64,000 nt of DNA from Marinomonas sp. UCMA 3892 (GCF_012726345.1 NZ_PTXN01000016.1:32807-96806), one strand, 5' to 3'. Counted from the stretch's first letter, positions 45,873 through 56,458 are shown. Made by a program: numbers and translations. Notes: generated from the sequence alone by a model not told the origin.

Positions 45873-46888
45873 TTAGAAAACTTTTTCGCGTTATTTGCCA
45901 TGTTAATAGCATGTTGAATGGCCACTTTAAGGCTGCCGTTATTTGCTTTGCCTGTACCAGCCAAATCAATGGCGGTGCCGTGGTCTACGGATGTTCGAAT
46001 AATAGGTAAGCCTAATGTTATATTCACGGCATTACCAAAACCTGAATATTTTAACACAGGTAAACCTTGATCGTGATACATAGCCAAGGCGCAGTCGGCA
46101 TCATTTAAGTATTTTGGAGTAAACAGGGTATCAGCTGGCAGTGGGCCAATTAGATTTAAGCCTTCTTTGCGAAGTTTGTTTAGGGTCGGAATAATAACGT
46201 CTATTTCTTCCCTGCCAAGATGGCCATCTTCTCCCGCATGTGGATTTAGTCCACAGACTAAGATTTTAGGTTGCGCAATACCAAATTTTTCCTGTAGATC
46301 TTTATTCAGAGCTTTAGTGACAAGGCTGATGCTTTTTTCAGTGATTGCAGCGGACACATCTTTAAGTGGTAGGTGAGTGGTTACTAACGCGACTTTCATT
46401 GCTTCTGTCGCAAGCATCATGACAACATGTGGTGACTGGCATTGAGCTTGAAAAAACTCAGTATGTCCGGAGAAATGAACACCAGTTTCACATAAAATGC
46501 CTTTATGGACTGGAGGTGTAACTATGGCATCAAATTCTTTTTGAATGCAGCCTTCACCCGCTTGTTTTAGGGTTTCTAATACGTAAGGAGAATTCGCAAT
46601 ATCTAAAATGCCGGCAGTGGCCTTTTTTGTCAATTGGACCGGCAAAACACTAATAGAACCTTGTTGATGTGCAGTGACATCTTGTGCACTATTTAGTGTT
46701 TGAATATTGACTGCTAGGCCTAGAGTCAGTGCTCTATCTTGAAGTAGCGCAGGATCAGCTAGGATAATTAAACGAGCAGGAAATGTCTGCTCGCTTAATG
46801 CGCTTAAAATAATATCAGGACCGATACCTGCAGGTTCACCAGAGGTAATGGCAATAATGGGAAATGATTCTACCTGATTATGTGCCAT
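45869..46888 (-). CDS. pdxA: 4-hydroxythreonine-4-phosphate dehydrogenase PdxA
   Basis: Oxidative step of the DXP-dependent vitamin B6 pathway, 339 residues. ITSGEPAGIGPDIIL at the N terminus, HFSGHTEFF and GLNPHAGEDGHLGREE carry the metal-binding histidines, and YHDQGLPVLKY supplies the third. The last residues (HAINMANNAKKFSK) are variable. The gap to surA is 9 bp. Cotranscription with surA and rsmA is conserved. Confidence 0.97.
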   Translation of the reverse strand: MAHNQVESFPIIAITSGEPAGIGPDIILSALSEQTFPARLIILADPALLQDRALTLGLAVNIQTLNSAQDVTAHQQGSISVLPVQLTKKATAGILDIANSPYVLETLKQAGEGCIQKEFDAIVTPPVHKGILCETGVHFSGHTEFFQAQCQSPHVVMMLATEAMKVALVTTHLPLKDVSAAITEKSISLVTKALNKDLQEKFGIAQPKILVCGLNPHAGEDGHLGREEIDVIIPTLNKLRKEGLNLIGPLPADTLFTPKYLNDADCALAMYHDQGLPVLKYSGFGNAVNITLGLPIIRTSVDHGTAIDLAGTGKANNGSLKVAIQHAINMANNAKKFSK

Positions 46889-46897
46889 TTTTTTCTC

Positions 46898-48148
46898 TTA
46901 GTTTTTAATATCAATGAAGGCGTCAGCACGTAATTCGTCGAGCCAATTGCCAAGAACAATGTCTTGCTTTTGTGCGGTTAAAGCGCGTTCAGCATTGCTA
47001 CGTTTTACTTTATCGCTGATATCCGCTTCGCGGCGGCCTTCAACTTGAAGAATGTGCCAACCAAACTGTGTACGGAACGGCTTGCTAATATCGCCAATGT
47101 TAGTTTTCTTCATTACTTCTTCAAACTCGGGAACCATAGCCCCTAGTGTGACCCAGCCTAAATCACCTCCTTGTAGAGTTGAGCCTTGATCTTCACTGTA
47201 TTCTTTAGCTAGTTGTGCGAAGTCGGCACCATTTTCTAATTTTTTATAAAGCTCATCCGCAAGTACTTTAGTTTGTTCCATATTTCGAATTTCATTGGCA
47301 CGAACTAGGATGTGACGAGTTTTAGTTTGCTGTTGTAGGGTTACATCTGGAGAGCGTTTCTCGATCACCCACAATAAATGGAAACCGGCATTACTTTGCA
47401 ATGGACCAATAAGTGGGCCTTTTTCGCTTTCTAATGCCCGTACAAATAGTGGCGGTAGTTGATTTAATGGGCGCCAGCCCAAGTCCCCGCCTTCAATGGC
47501 AAATTGGCCGTCTGAGTTTTCGATCGCCTGTTGTACGAAATCGTTCTCTGAATGTATTTTCCCTGCAATCGTTTTAATTTTCGCCGCAGCTTCTTCTGGG
47601 TTGCTTGCTCTAATGATTATGTGTCGTAGGTGTACTTGGTCTTTTTCTTTGGTGATGCTGGTGTCTGAGCTGAGGTAGTCGTCAATTTCTTGTTCTGAAA
47701 TAGCGATGCGTTTTTTAACGATTTCTCGCTTTATGTTATTAATAAGAATTTCTTGCTCGATTTGCTCGCGATAACGTTCATAATTAATTCCTTTGTCGGC
47801 AAGAACATTTTTTAAACCCTGTAGGTCTAGGTTCATGTTCTTCGCCACACCAAGAATAGCATTGTCCACTTCTGAGCTAGACGCTCGCATGCCCACTTTA
47901 CGGGCATAATTGACTTGTAATGCTTCATCAATCATTTGGTTTTGGATTTGGCGATGAATATTGTCAGTCATGACTCCGCCTGGAACACGGTCTTTAACGA
48001 TTTGAAAGCGACTCATGATGTCACTTTCTAAAATAGGTTTAGAATCAACGATGGCAGAAATGCCATCAATTTTTGTTGGTGCGGCGTGTAGTGTTTGCAC
48101 GGATGCTAATGCAAATATAATTAAAGAGAAAAAAGAAAACAACTTCAT
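46898..48148 (-). CDS. surA: Periplasmic chaperone and peptidyl-prolyl isomerase SurA
   Basis: Escorts outer-membrane proteins through the periplasm. It is 416 residues from ATG 48148, giving a clean signal peptide (MKLFSFFSLIIFALASVQT, cleavage after LHA). An N-terminal chaperone domain is followed by two parvulin domains (starting near VHLRHIIIRASN and TRHILVRANE) and a C-terminal helix. The upstream extension overlaps the lptD 3' end and has no signal-like start. It begins 3 bp after lptD, whose product is one of its best-known clients. Confidence 0.96.
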   Translation of the reverse strand: MKLFSFFSLIIFALASVQTLHAAPTKIDGISAIVDSKPILESDIMSRFQIVKDRVPGGVMTDNIHRQIQNQMIDEALQVNYARKVGMRASSSEVDNAILGVAKNMNLDLQGLKNVLADKGINYERYREQIEQEILINNIKREIVKKRIAISEQEIDDYLSSDTSITKEKDQVHLRHIIIRASNPEEAAAKIKTIAGKIHSENDFVQQAIENSDGQFAIEGGDLGWRPLNQLPPLFVRALESEKGPLIGPLQSNAGFHLLWVIEKRSPDVTLQQQTKTRHILVRANEIRNMEQTKVLADELYKKLENGADFAQLAKEYSEDQGSTLQGGDLGWVTLGAMVPEFEEVMKKTNIGDISKPFRTQFGWHILQVEGRREADISDKVKRSNAERALTAQKQDIVLGNWLDELRADAFIDIKN

Positions 48149-48150
48149 GA

Positions 48151-50406
48151 TTAATATCCAACTTTTCCTTGGTTCCAATAGCTGTCAGCGATATTGTTGG
48201 CTTTGCTGTTAGCGCGGCCAGCACTGCTTAAACTACGTAAAATAAATTGTAAAAAGACGCCTCTATCAAACTCATTGTTATCATTGAGCCAATGTTGATA
48301 GCTCATCGAAACTTTGATACAGCAGTTTTCATAGCCTACCCCTGCAATTTCTTTAGTGCCATCCTCTCTTAAGAAATCATAGGTATATTGTGTGAACATG
48401 GACCAATTTTGATTGATCGGAAAAATAGTTCCTATGCTGGCTTGTTTAGCGTCGTCATCTGGATCTGTGTTATTGATCGAGTACAAATAGCTTAGGTTTA
48501 TTTTTATGTCGTCAACAGGTTCTAAGGAAGCGACAAGCTGAGCTAAGTTTACCTCGCTATCGTCTAGGTTGTAATTCAAATTACCCGTTAGACTATATCT
48601 GTTACCGTTATAGTTGGCAGACGTCAGTAAGTCACTGCGTTTTGAGTTATCAATGGCTGTGTTCTTATCGGTTCTTCCGTCAATACCAACATAACGGTCC
48701 TCTAAATAGAAGATCTGGCCAGCTTTGAAGGCCCATTTTTCATTATTATTTTCATCATATAGACGACTTTCTAAACCAAGAGTTACTTGTTCCGTGTCCC
48801 CAATGCGATCATTACCGTTAAAACGTGTATGGCTAAAGGCCTGAGAGTAAGTCATCGTTGGTTCGCTAGCATCAAAATCAGGAATCTGGTTTTGTGACTC
48901 GAATGGTGAGTTTAAATAACTTAAACGAGGTTCAAGTGTTTGGCGCCATACCGTTTGGTTGTTCAAAAAATTACGCTCAAATAGTAGTGATGAGTCTACA
49001 TAGCTTGTTATATGACTGATAGATGTACTGCTATCTGAGTCTGTTGCGTAATTGTGAAGATCGTAATCTCTATATTGAGCTAGAACCCCCGGCGTTAAAC
49101 TTCCCCAATTATTTTTAAGGTCAAATTTTACATCTTGATTGAGGACAATTCGTTGGCCATCGAAGTCTTTTTCTTCTGGTGCATAAAAATCTGTATATTG
49201 AGCGTCGACTTTATAGTCTAAAAACGATGTTGCTAAACGATAAGAGCTGTCTATACGTGGTAACCACTCAAATGGCTGGTTAATTTTATCATCAGGCGTT
49301 TGATAGGTTAGATATGTTACTTTATTAAGAAAATTGCCATTATTAAAACTAAAGTACGCGCTTCGTTCGTAGTGGTCTTTTTCACCAATTGACGTGCTGT
49401 TTGCTTCTGGGTATTTATCTTTTGTTGGGTTGTCTTCTAATAAAAATCCGGCGCTAAAGTATTGATTAAACTTTTGCGTAGATTTTAATTTTAATAGCGT
49501 CTGCTCGCCTTCATCATTATCGGAAAAAGTAGATTGTTCATAAACTGTTTCTCCATAAGGGCTTAAATGTCGGAACTCTAAGTCAATCCCTTGGCCTTTC
49601 TTTTGGATAAACTGCGGTGTAATTGTTGCATCGTAGTTTGGTGCAATGTTCCAGTAAAATGGGGCGGAAAAACTGATTCCATCTGATCCCGAATAGCTAA
49701 AACTAGGGAATAAAAGGCCAGTTTGACGAGAGTTGTCTATTGGAAAGCGTAGCCAAGGAAAATAGAATACGGTTAGACCTGCGATACGAATCTGTACATG
49801 CTTTGCTGTACCAAATCCATTTTTCGGGTCTAGTTTTATTGAGCTACCATATAATTTCCAGCTTTCTTCATTTGGTTCACAGGTGGTGAAAAAGCCTTCC
49901 TCGATAAAAACCACGCCATCTTGGTTGCGTGATAGTGATTTGGCTTCGCCGCGAGCACCTGATTGATGGCTAAGGAATTTCGCATCTTTGAAAACCGTTG
50001 GTGCATCACCGCTGTTTGCTATGTAACCAGTCGAACTGCGGATTAGCTGATTTTCGCTGCGTAATGTGACGTTTCCTGTAGCGAGATAATAATCGTCTGG
50101 AATACCTTCAATGTCATCTGCAGACAAGGTAGATTGAGGCTGAATGATCTCCGCCTCTCCTTGAAGGTGAATTACACCATTTTCGTCTCGAACGATGAGG
50201 TCAGCAGCGAGATCTGTTCCCTTTGTATCTGTCGCTTTCCAGTTGCTAATGTATGAGCCCTGACAATATCGACTTAGCTGCGCTCGCTGCTCAGTCGTCA
50301 GGGATTCTTTGGGAGTCCAGTCCCATTGATCAACTTGCGCTTGTGCAAGAGGCAATATGAAAAGACTTTGAAAAAATAAGGCGTAGGTGCGTAAATGCTT
50401 AACCAT
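48151..50406 (-). CDS. lptD: LPS-assembly outer-membrane protein LptD
   Basis: Inserts lipopolysaccharide into the outer leaflet, with LptE. It is about 751 residues. The signal peptide starts MVKHLRTYALFFQSLF and ends at AQAQ. An OstA-like periplasmic domain (EAEIIQPQSTLSADDIE) precedes the beta-barrel. Cysteines sit near the N terminus (RYCQG), in TTCEPNEES, and as a pair in ENCC near the C terminus, the pattern needed for the long-range disulphides. It heads the lptD-surA-pdxA operon. TTG 50427 would add seven residues but no better signal. Confidence 0.95.
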   Translation of the reverse strand: MVKHLRTYALFFQSLFILPLAQAQVDQWDWTPKESLTTEQRAQLSRYCQGSYISNWKATDTKGTDLAADLIVRDENGVIHLQGEAEIIQPQSTLSADDIEGIPDDYYLATGNVTLRSENQLIRSSTGYIANSGDAPTVFKDAKFLSHQSGARGEAKSLSRNQDGVVFIEEGFFTTCEPNEESWKLYGSSIKLDPKNGFGTAKHVQIRIAGLTVFYFPWLRFPIDNSRQTGLLFPSFSYSGSDGISFSAPFYWNIAPNYDATITPQFIQKKGQGIDLEFRHLSPYGETVYEQSTFSDNDEGEQTLLKLKSTQKFNQYFSAGFLLEDNPTKDKYPEANSTSIGEKDHYERSAYFSFNNGNFLNKVTYLTYQTPDDKINQPFEWLPRIDSSYRLATSFLDYKVDAQYTDFYAPEEKDFDGQRIVLNQDVKFDLKNNWGSLTPGVLAQYRDYDLHNYATDSDSSTSISHITSYVDSSLLFERNFLNNQTVWRQTLEPRLSYLNSPFESQNQIPDFDASEPTMTYSQAFSHTRFNGNDRIGDTEQVTLGLESRLYDENNNEKWAFKAGQIFYLEDRYVGIDGRTDKNTAIDNSKRSDLLTSANYNGNRYSLTGNLNYNLDDSEVNLAQLVASLEPVDDIKINLSYLYSINNTDPDDDAKQASIGTIFPINQNWSMFTQYTYDFLREDGTKEIAGVGYENCCIKVSMSYQHWLNDNNEFDRGVFLQFILRSLSSAGRANSKANNIADSYWNQGKVGY

Positions 50407-50533
50407 GCAGGGTATACTTGCCACCAATAATTATTGTCCTAAATCGGATACTGCCATAAGCGGTTCCACGTAATAAGACAAATGATAATCTAAGCAGGCC
50501 CATAGGGGCTACCGATTCTGGAGAAATATCTTT

Positions 50534-51337
50534 ATGTGGAAAGTTGTTTGCGCGATTTTAGGCTATATTCTGGCTGGTTTTTTAGGCGCTTTATTGGGCT
50601 TCATTGTTGGCGGAGTCGTAGATAGGGCGCAGACTGGCGGCGCTTTCAGCGGTATTCGTGGGCGTGCCGATATGCGCCTTCAACAAGAAACTTTTTTTCG
50701 CACATTATTTCTTTTAATGGGTCGTTTGGCCAAATCAGATGGCCAGGTATCTGAAGCTGAGATTCAATTGGCGCAATCTGTGATGCAGCGTTTGCGTTTA
50801 TCGCCTGCTGCTCAAGAGCAAGCGAAGCAGTTGTTTAACGAGGGTAAGTCTGAAAACTTTGACCTTGCTGCGGTCCTTAATGCTTTTAAGCAGATCGTTG
50901 GCCCTGGAGATTTGACACGCACTTTATTGGAAGTGTTATTGGTGTCTGCTTATGCAGATGGGCATTTTAGTGTCGAAGAAAAGTCATTTGTGTCTCAGGT
51001 TTGTGCGTATCTAGGGGTGTCTGTTGCTGAATTTGAGGCTTTGCATATTCAGGTTAAGCAGCAAGCGCACTTTAGGCAGGGCTACCAGTCTTCTTCTAAT
51101 TATTCCTCTAACAGTGCTAACTCAAAAGATCTGTTGAAGGCGGCCTATGATGTACTGGGGGTGACACCAGAAATGAGTGATGCTGAAATTAAAAAGGCCT
51201 ATCGTCGTCTGATGAGCAAGAACCACCCTGATAAATTAAGCTCACAGGGGCTACCGGATGAAATGATTGAATTAGCAAAAGAACGCACGCAAGAAATTCA
51301 GTCTGCTTATGAAATGGTTAAAAATGCTCGTAAATAA
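50534..51337 (+). CDS. djlA: Membrane-anchored co-chaperone DjlA
   Basis: 267 residues. A single N-terminal transmembrane helix (ILGYILAGFLGALLGFIVGG) is rich in glycine, as in DjlA, where it mediates dimerisation. A TerB-like helical domain spans about 50-180 and a C-terminal J domain runs from about residue 200 with YDVLGVTPEMSDAEIKKAYRR and the HPD motif in SKNHPDKL. It stimulates DnaK and, in E. coli, influences the Rcs response. It is divergent from lptD, as in many gammaproteobacteria. Confidence 0.93.
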   Translation: MWKVVCAILGYILAGFLGALLGFIVGGVVDRAQTGGAFSGIRGRADMRLQQETFFRTLFLLMGRLAKSDGQVSEAEIQLAQSVMQRLRLSPAAQEQAKQLFNEGKSENFDLAAVLNAFKQIVGPGDLTRTLLEVLLVSAYADGHFSVEEKSFVSQVCAYLGVSVAEFEALHIQVKQQAHFRQGYQSSSNYSSNSANSKDLLKAAYDVLGVTPEMSDAEIKKAYRRLMSKNHPDKLSSQGLPDEMIELAKERTQEIQSAYEMVKNARK

Positions 51338-51353
51338 GAGCTTAATTTAATAT

Positions 51354-52361
51354 CTAATTGATTATAGGGCTTTCATAGAAAAGCCCTTTTTTTACGCTAG
51401 GTAATGATTTTAGTTGGTTTATTTGATTGGTGTTTTGCTTTAAAAAGCCACGAACTCTCTGTATTAATAATTGCTTGCTGTTCTTTCCTGTGACTCTATC
51501 AGGTAAGGCGTTTACTTGGATGAAATCGCCAACTTTATCTGTTCTTTGGTTAGCGGCTTGTTTGCGCCATACTGCAAATTGGTCGTTCCCAGTCTTATCG
51601 ACATAGTAATCTAAGATAGGTTGCTCGATTTGACGAATTTGTTGTGCCACTTCATAGTCTGATAGATTCGGAGGGGATTCTATATCGATAAGCGTTAGTG
51701 CTTTGCCTGCGTTTTTGTTGGCGGCTAGAAAACCTAAGGCGTAGCTGGCACCAGTACCGTAGCCAAGAAAAGTGAATTGTTCGATTCCTTGTGTTTTGGC
51801 GTAATCCATAGTTGCCTGTATGCGAGCGAAAACCAGAGTTTGGTTAGGAAGTTCTTTAGGTGATGATGTGTTTTCTGCTGTCGCTGCGGTTATTTTAACA
51901 GGCTCGGCACGTTTAATAATGTCAGGGACTTCAAGGGATAAAGTACACCAGCTGTACTCGGGCATAGCATCGCGTAATGGTGCGATGGCATCTGGCCAAT
52001 CTGGGTGTTCGTTGTCCGAATGCAGCATTATTATACAGCCTTGAGTCGAGCTGGTGAGTGATAGTCTATAAAGGGCAAGGAAAGGCTCTCCGTTCGCTTC
52101 TAAGGTTTGAATTTGGTGATCTAAACGTCTTATTGTTAGCGAAGCTTTCAGTGCATCAATTCGAGAAGCCTGCGGCTTGGGGATAATGTATTCTTTAGCG
52201 TTTTGTGTTGGTGTTGTTTGCGCTGGTGTTGTTTGTTGTGGAGTAGTTGTACTGCCGGGGGCTGCTTGTGATTCTTCCGCGAAAAGAGCGGTATTTGTGC
52301 TCAAGGAAAGAAGTGCAATGATAGCATGGCGCAGTGCAGTAAATTTCTTCATTGTTTTCAA
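51354..52361 (-). CDS. DUF3530-family secreted alpha/beta-hydrolase-like protein
   Basis: 335 residues with a signal peptide (about 1-28, ending LFAEE) and a low-complexity Pro/Thr/Gln linker with [15 protein letters not shown]. The remainder has [15 protein letters not shown] and [18 protein letters not shown], where the GYGTG elbow replaces the usual nucleophile Ser of alpha/beta hydrolases. This matches the DUF3530 family; enzymatic activity is therefore doubtful. It is divergent from rpe and convergent with djlA. Confidence 0.8.
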   Translation of the reverse strand: MKTMKKFTALRHAIIALLSLSTNTALFAEESQAAPGSTTTPQQTTPAQTTPTQNAKEYIIPKPQASRIDALKASLTIRRLDHQIQTLEANGEPFLALYRLSLTSSTQGCIIMLHSDNEHPDWPDAIAPLRDAMPEYSWCTLSLEVPDIIKRAEPVKITAATAENTSSPKELPNQTLVFARIQATMDYAKTQGIEQFTFLGYGTGASYALGFLAANKNAGKALTLIDIESPPNLSDYEVAQQIRQIEQPILDYYVDKTGNDQFAVWRKQAANQRTDKVGDFIQVNALPDRVTGKNSKQLLIQRVRGFLKQNTNQINQLKSLPSVKKGLFYESPIIN

Positions 52362-52441
52362 TACTTCTTTTAAAGGCCTTGTTAAAATACGGTCTAAATT
52401 TTCATTATGAGACCTTTATTGTGTCACTGCTGGAGTCAGAT

Positions 52442-53113
52442 ATGAATGATTTTATCATTGCCCCTTCGATCCTTTCTGCCGATTTTGCTCGATTAGGTGA
52501 AGAGGTCGACAATGTCTTGGAGGCCGGAGCCGACATCATACACTTTGATGTGATGGACAATCATTATGTTCCTAATTTAACGATTGGTCCTATGGTCTGT
52601 AAAGCATTACGCAACCATGGCGTGACAGCGAATATTGATGTCCATCTGATGGTGAAGCCAGTTGATCGCATGATTGGAGACTTTATTGAAGCTGGCGCTT
52701 CAATAATTACTTTCCATCCGGAAGCAAGTGAGCACATTGATCGTTCTTTGCAAATGATTCGAGACGGTGGTTGTAAAGCTGGCCTGGTATTTAATCCAGC
52801 AACTTCTCTTGAGCATTTAAAATATGTGATGGATAAAATTGATATGGTTTTGTTGATGTCAGTCAACCCAGGGTTTGGTGGGCAATCTTTTATTCCCGGT
52901 ACTTTGGATAAATTACGCGAAGCTCGTGCGTTGATTGATGCTAGCGGTTATAACATTCGTCTTGAAGTAGATGGCGGTGTTAGTGAAAAGAATATTGCTG
53001 AAATTGCTCGTGCTGGCGCTGATACCTTTGTTGCTGGTTCTGCTATTTTTGGTAAGGATGACTACAAATCCGTGATTGATGCAATGCGTAAAGAGTTGGC
53101 GAGCGTACGTTAA
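52442..53113 (+). CDS. rpe: Ribulose-phosphate 3-epimerase
   Basis: Interconverts ribulose-5-P and xylulose-5-P. It is 223 residues from ATG 52442, giving the standard [18 protein letters not shown]; the upstream 30 codons overlap the divergent gene's leader and are not used. [18 protein letters not shown] and [12 protein letters not shown] carry the metal ligands and catalytic Asp, and LEVDGGV the second Asp. The stop overlaps the gph start by one base. Confidence 0.96.
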   Translation: MNDFIIAPSILSADFARLGEEVDNVLEAGADIIHFDVMDNHYVPNLTIGPMVCKALRNHGVTANIDVHLMVKPVDRMIGDFIEAGASIITFHPEASEHIDRSLQMIRDGGCKAGLVFNPATSLEHLKYVMDKIDMVLLMSVNPGFGGQSFIPGTLDKLREARALIDASGYNIRLEVDGGVSEKNIAEIARAGADTFVAGSAIFGKDDYKSVIDAMRKELASVR

Positions 53114-53796
53114 TGAAGACTCCTAGCTATTTTTCAAAGTGGTTTGATGGCGGTTGGCCTGAGTTAGTTTGTTTGGATCTTGATGGGACATTGGTTGATA
53201 GTGTGCCTGATATCGCCGCTGCGGTAGATGCTTTCTTAGCTGAGCTTGGGGCCCCGCTTGCCGGTGAAGAGCGTGTTCGTAGTTGGGTAGGTTTTGGTTC
53301 GGCTAAATTGATCGAACAGGCACTTGAGTGGGCAGATATTGATTCTGCTAAACAGGAAGAAGCGTATCGTATTTTTCTGACACACTATCATGCGCATTTG
53401 ACCGACGGCACGACGCTTTATCCAAATGTAAAAGCCTTGTTAAAAGCTTTTAAACATAACGGTGTTCCTGTTGCGTTGATTACTAATAAGCCGAGTGTGT
53501 TTGTTAAGCCCATGCTAGATCATTTTGAACTGACGGAGCAGTTTGGTTGGTTGTTGGGAGGAGACACCTTAGAAGAGAAAAAACCATCGGCTATGCCTTT
53601 GTTGCATTGTAGTGAGTCTATTGAGGCCTTACCTGAAAATTGCCTGATGATTGGGGATTCCATTACTGACTTTAAGGCTGCAAGTAATGCTGGCTTCAAA
53701 TGTGCTTTGGTGACTTATGGTTACAACCAAGGTGTTGATCTTAAGGAGCTGGGCGCTGATGCCATAATAGATGATTTAGCTGAGTTGCTTGTCTGA
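53113..53796 (+). CDS. gph: Phosphoglycolate phosphatase
   Basis: HAD-superfamily phosphatase that removes 2-phosphoglycolate. It is 227 residues. Motif I is VCLDLDGTLVDSVPDI (nucleophile Asp in DLDGT, about 21-25), motif II ALITNKPSV, motif III the Lys in EEKKPSAMPLL and motif IV MIGDSITDFKAASNAG. The C1 helical cap lies between. The rpe-gph pair is conserved and in other gammaproteobacteria precedes trpE or trpS; here an MscS-type gene follows convergently. Confidence 0.94.
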   Translation: MKTPSYFSKWFDGGWPELVCLDLDGTLVDSVPDIAAAVDAFLAELGAPLAGEERVRSWVGFGSAKLIEQALEWADIDSAKQEEAYRIFLTHYHAHLTDGTTLYPNVKALLKAFKHNGVPVALITNKPSVFVKPMLDHFELTEQFGWLLGGDTLEEKKPSAMPLLHCSESIEALPENCLMIGDSITDFKAASNAGFKCALVTYGYNQGVDLKELGADAIIDDLAELLV

Positions 53797-53821
53797 TTTT
53801 ATTTATGGCGTGATCGAAACT

Positions 53822-53858
53822 AAAAAGGCCAGACCGTTTCTAGTTTGACCTTTTTAGT
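53822..53858. terminator. Terminator between gph and the MscS-type gene
   Basis: AAAAAGGCCAGAC pairs with GTTTGACCTTTTT (two mismatched or wobble positions) around an 8-base loop. It is bidirectional. Confidence 0.75.
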
Positions 53859-53888
53859 TCTTAAAATTTTAAATTTAAGTGTACTGCT

Positions 53889-55058
53889 TTAGCTCTTGCT
53901 CTCCTGCGATAGTTCTTTCTGAGCCTGTTCTTTTGCAGGTTGCACCGATGAGTTTGCCTGTTCCGACAATAGTGTCATTTGGCTATCATCAGCCATGTGA
54001 ACCGTATGAGTTGGGAAGGCTACTTCTGCATCATGGGATTCAATGATTTGCATTGCTTTGAATAGCACATCTTGCTTGACGTTATGGTAAGTTCGCCAGT
54101 CTACGGTTTTTGTGTATGCATAAATAAAGAAGTCTAGAGATGACGGACCGAACTGATTAAAGTTCACCATATAGGTCTCGTTTGTATCGAGGTCTTCATG
54201 GTTGGCAACCATGTCTTTTATATCTGCCAGAATGGTAGGTAGCAAGCTGAAGTCACTATAGCGTACACCAATGGTTTCATTAATGCGTCGATGAGTCATG
54301 CGTGACGGGTTTTCAACTGATATCAATGAAAAGGTCGAGTTAGGGACATACAAAGGTCGTTTTTCAAAAGTACGAATGCGGGTTTGGCGCCATCCAATAT
54401 GTTCAACCGTTCCTTCAATGTTTTGGTCTGGTGAGCGGATCCAATCGCCAATAGCAAATGGTCGATCTAAATATACCATCAAACCACCAAAGAAGTTGGC
54501 GAGTAAATCTTTAGCTGCGAAGCCTACAGCAATACCGCCTATACCACCAAATGCTAATACGCCGGAAATGCTATAACCTAATGTTTGCAAGATAACTAAA
54601 ACGGAGGTGATGATAACGGATGCACGTAATAATTTACTGATTGCGCTGGCCGTTGTGTAATCTACATTAGTTGAGATCTTACTTGAGCTTGTTAGTGTTC
54701 TTTCACTTTCAGATATGCATCGTAATACAAACCAAGTCAGAATGGCGATAACGCCGACTTCACGTATTGCATGTACAAGTGATAAAAAATTAGGGTCGAC
54801 TTCAGTGCCAGAAATTTCGGCAGCAATGCTTAAACCTGCTAACCAAATAAATACTCCAATTGGCTTTTGGGCAGCATGAATCAGCACGTTATCCCAAGGG
54901 GTTTTAGTTCTTTCAAGTTGTTTGTCTATACGTATTAAAATACGGGTGGCAATAAAATTAACAATTAGAGTGCCAAGTACGACTAAAAATACTCGGACAA
55001 CCCAGTGCATTTTAGTGTCACCCAAGCCTAAATATACTTGCATTGTTTCCCAGTTCAT
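53889..55058 (-). CDS. MscS-family mechanosensitive channel
   Basis: 389 residues. Four or more transmembrane helices fill about 1-190, ending in the pore helix region GIAVGFAAKDLLANFFGG (about 173-190), then the MscS beta domain (DRPFAIGDWI, IEGTVEHIGWRQTRIRTFEKR) and an alpha/beta cytoplasmic domain. The C-terminal tail is Gln/Glu/Ser-rich. The beta-domain and tail resemble the YbdG/MscM-type branch. It protects against hypo-osmotic shock. The next gene on the same strand, mgtE, lies 68 bp upstream. Confidence 0.9.
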   Translation of the reverse strand: MNWETMQVYLGLGDTKMHWVVRVFLVVLGTLIVNFIATRILIRIDKQLERTKTPWDNVLIHAAQKPIGVFIWLAGLSIAAEISGTEVDPNFLSLVHAIREVGVIAILTWFVLRCISESERTLTSSSKISTNVDYTTASAISKLLRASVIITSVLVILQTLGYSISGVLAFGGIGGIAVGFAAKDLLANFFGGLMVYLDRPFAIGDWIRSPDQNIEGTVEHIGWRQTRIRTFEKRPLYVPNSTFSLISVENPSRMTHRRINETIGVRYSDFSLLPTILADIKDMVANHEDLDTNETYMVNFNQFGPSSLDFFIYAYTKTVDWRTYHNVKQDVLFKAMQIIESHDAEVAFPTHTVHMADDSQMTLLSEQANSSVQPAKEQAQKELSQESKS

Positions 55059-55126
55059 TATGCTTCTCTATACCTTTGTCTTGTTTCTGAATGGCTCTGA
55101 TTAGTGGTTATGCTAATTGTGTTACG

Positions 55127-56458
55127 TTAAATAAGTAATAAGGTGCCTAATCCTAAGAAGGCAACAAAGCCAGCTATATCTGTCACAGTGGTTAAAATGA
55201 CTGATCCAGAGAGTGCTGGATCAATACGTAATTTATCTAGTAATACTGGTATTAGAACCCCAGACAGGGCTGCCATTACGATGTTGACGATAATGGCTAA
55301 ACCGATCACCATGCCAAGCATTGGGCTTTCGAACCACCATAAAGTCACTACACCAATGACAATGGCCCATAATATGCCGTTTAATCCACCTACTTTTAAT
55401 TCTTTTGATAATAAAGACTTCAAGTTGCTTCGGGTTATTTGCCCTAGAGCCAAGCCTCGGACAATTAGCGTTAATGTTTGACTGCCTGCGATACCACCCA
55501 TAGAGGCAACGACGGGCATTAATACCGCTAATGCAACGACTTGCTGAAGTGTCGCTTCAAATAGCCCAATAAAGGCTGAGGCTAAAAATGCTGTCAGTAA
55601 ATTTATGCCAAGCCAAATGCCACGAGTTGCTGCACTGCGTTTTACTGGTGCAAATAAATCGGATTCTTCATTTAGACCGGCTGTGGACATTTGTTGAGCT
55701 TCGTGTTCTAGGCGCCACGTTTCCATAGCGAGTCCCGCGTGGAAACGACCGAGTAAAACTTGATTGTCATCCACCACAGGTAATGCAGATAGGTAAGAGC
55801 GCTCTAGCTGTTCCGCGGCTTTTGTTAGTTCTGTATCGGCGTGGATAAAGGAGCAATCTTCATCTATTAAACTTGAAATTGGCTCGTGGCCTTGGGCTTT
55901 GAATAGACGATCAAACTTCACGCAACCAACCCAACGGCCAGTTCTGTTCACCAAATACACCATATCTGTATAATCTGGTGTGTTCTTCTTTAGCAGCCTA
56001 AGAGCTTCAGATGCACGTATGGATTGGGAAGCGATTAATAATTCGTGATCGATCCAGCGGCCGACGACGTCATCATCGTAAACAATACCTTGTTGATAGT
56101 ATTCACGCTGTTTGTTGTCCATTTGCTTTAAAGCAATGTCGACAAGGCGGTCTGGTAATGAGTCTGTTATTTCGAGTAGGTCTTCGGCGTCGACATCAGT
56201 GAATAAGGTTTCTATTTCTGAGTCATCTAGCTCTCTTAATAGCAGCTGTCGAGACTCTCCACGCATTTCAACCAAGATATCAAGTCGGTTGGCCTGTTTG
56301 ATATTGGCCCAAGCTTGTCGACGTTGAGCAAGCGGAATCGATTCAAGCGCTAATGCCACATCATCTGGTGTTAACTCTGAAATGGCCTTGTTAATGGACT
56401 CTGGAGAGTGCTCGTCATGTATGAGTGTTTCGATGAGTGTGGCAACTTGGCTATGCAC
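55127..56458 (-). CDS. mgtE: Magnesium transporter MgtE
   Basis: 443 residues. An N-terminal superhelical Mg2+-sensing domain (about 1-130, ELTPDDVALALESIPLAQRR) is followed by two CBS domains (about 135-260) and five transmembrane helices starting near ATRGIWLGINLLTAFLAS. The pore signature PVVASMGGIAGSQTLTLIVR (about 322-341) is present. The family is a Mg2+-gated channel. I see no Mg-responsive riboswitch in its leader. Confidence 0.93.
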   Translation of the reverse strand: MHSQVATLIETLIHDEHSPESINKAISELTPDDVALALESIPLAQRRQAWANIKQANRLDILVEMRGESRQLLLRELDDSEIETLFTDVDAEDLLEITDSLPDRLVDIALKQMDNKQREYYQQGIVYDDDVVGRWIDHELLIASQSIRASEALRLLKKNTPDYTDMVYLVNRTGRWVGCVKFDRLFKAQGHEPISSLIDEDCSFIHADTELTKAAEQLERSYLSALPVVDDNQVLLGRFHAGLAMETWRLEHEAQQMSTAGLNEESDLFAPVKRSAATRGIWLGINLLTAFLASAFIGLFEATLQQVVALAVLMPVVASMGGIAGSQTLTLIVRGLALGQITRSNLKSLLSKELKVGGLNGILWAIVIGVVTLWWFESPMLGMVIGLAIIVNIVMAALSGVLIPVLLDKLRIDPALSGSVILTTVTDIAGFVAFLGLGTLLLI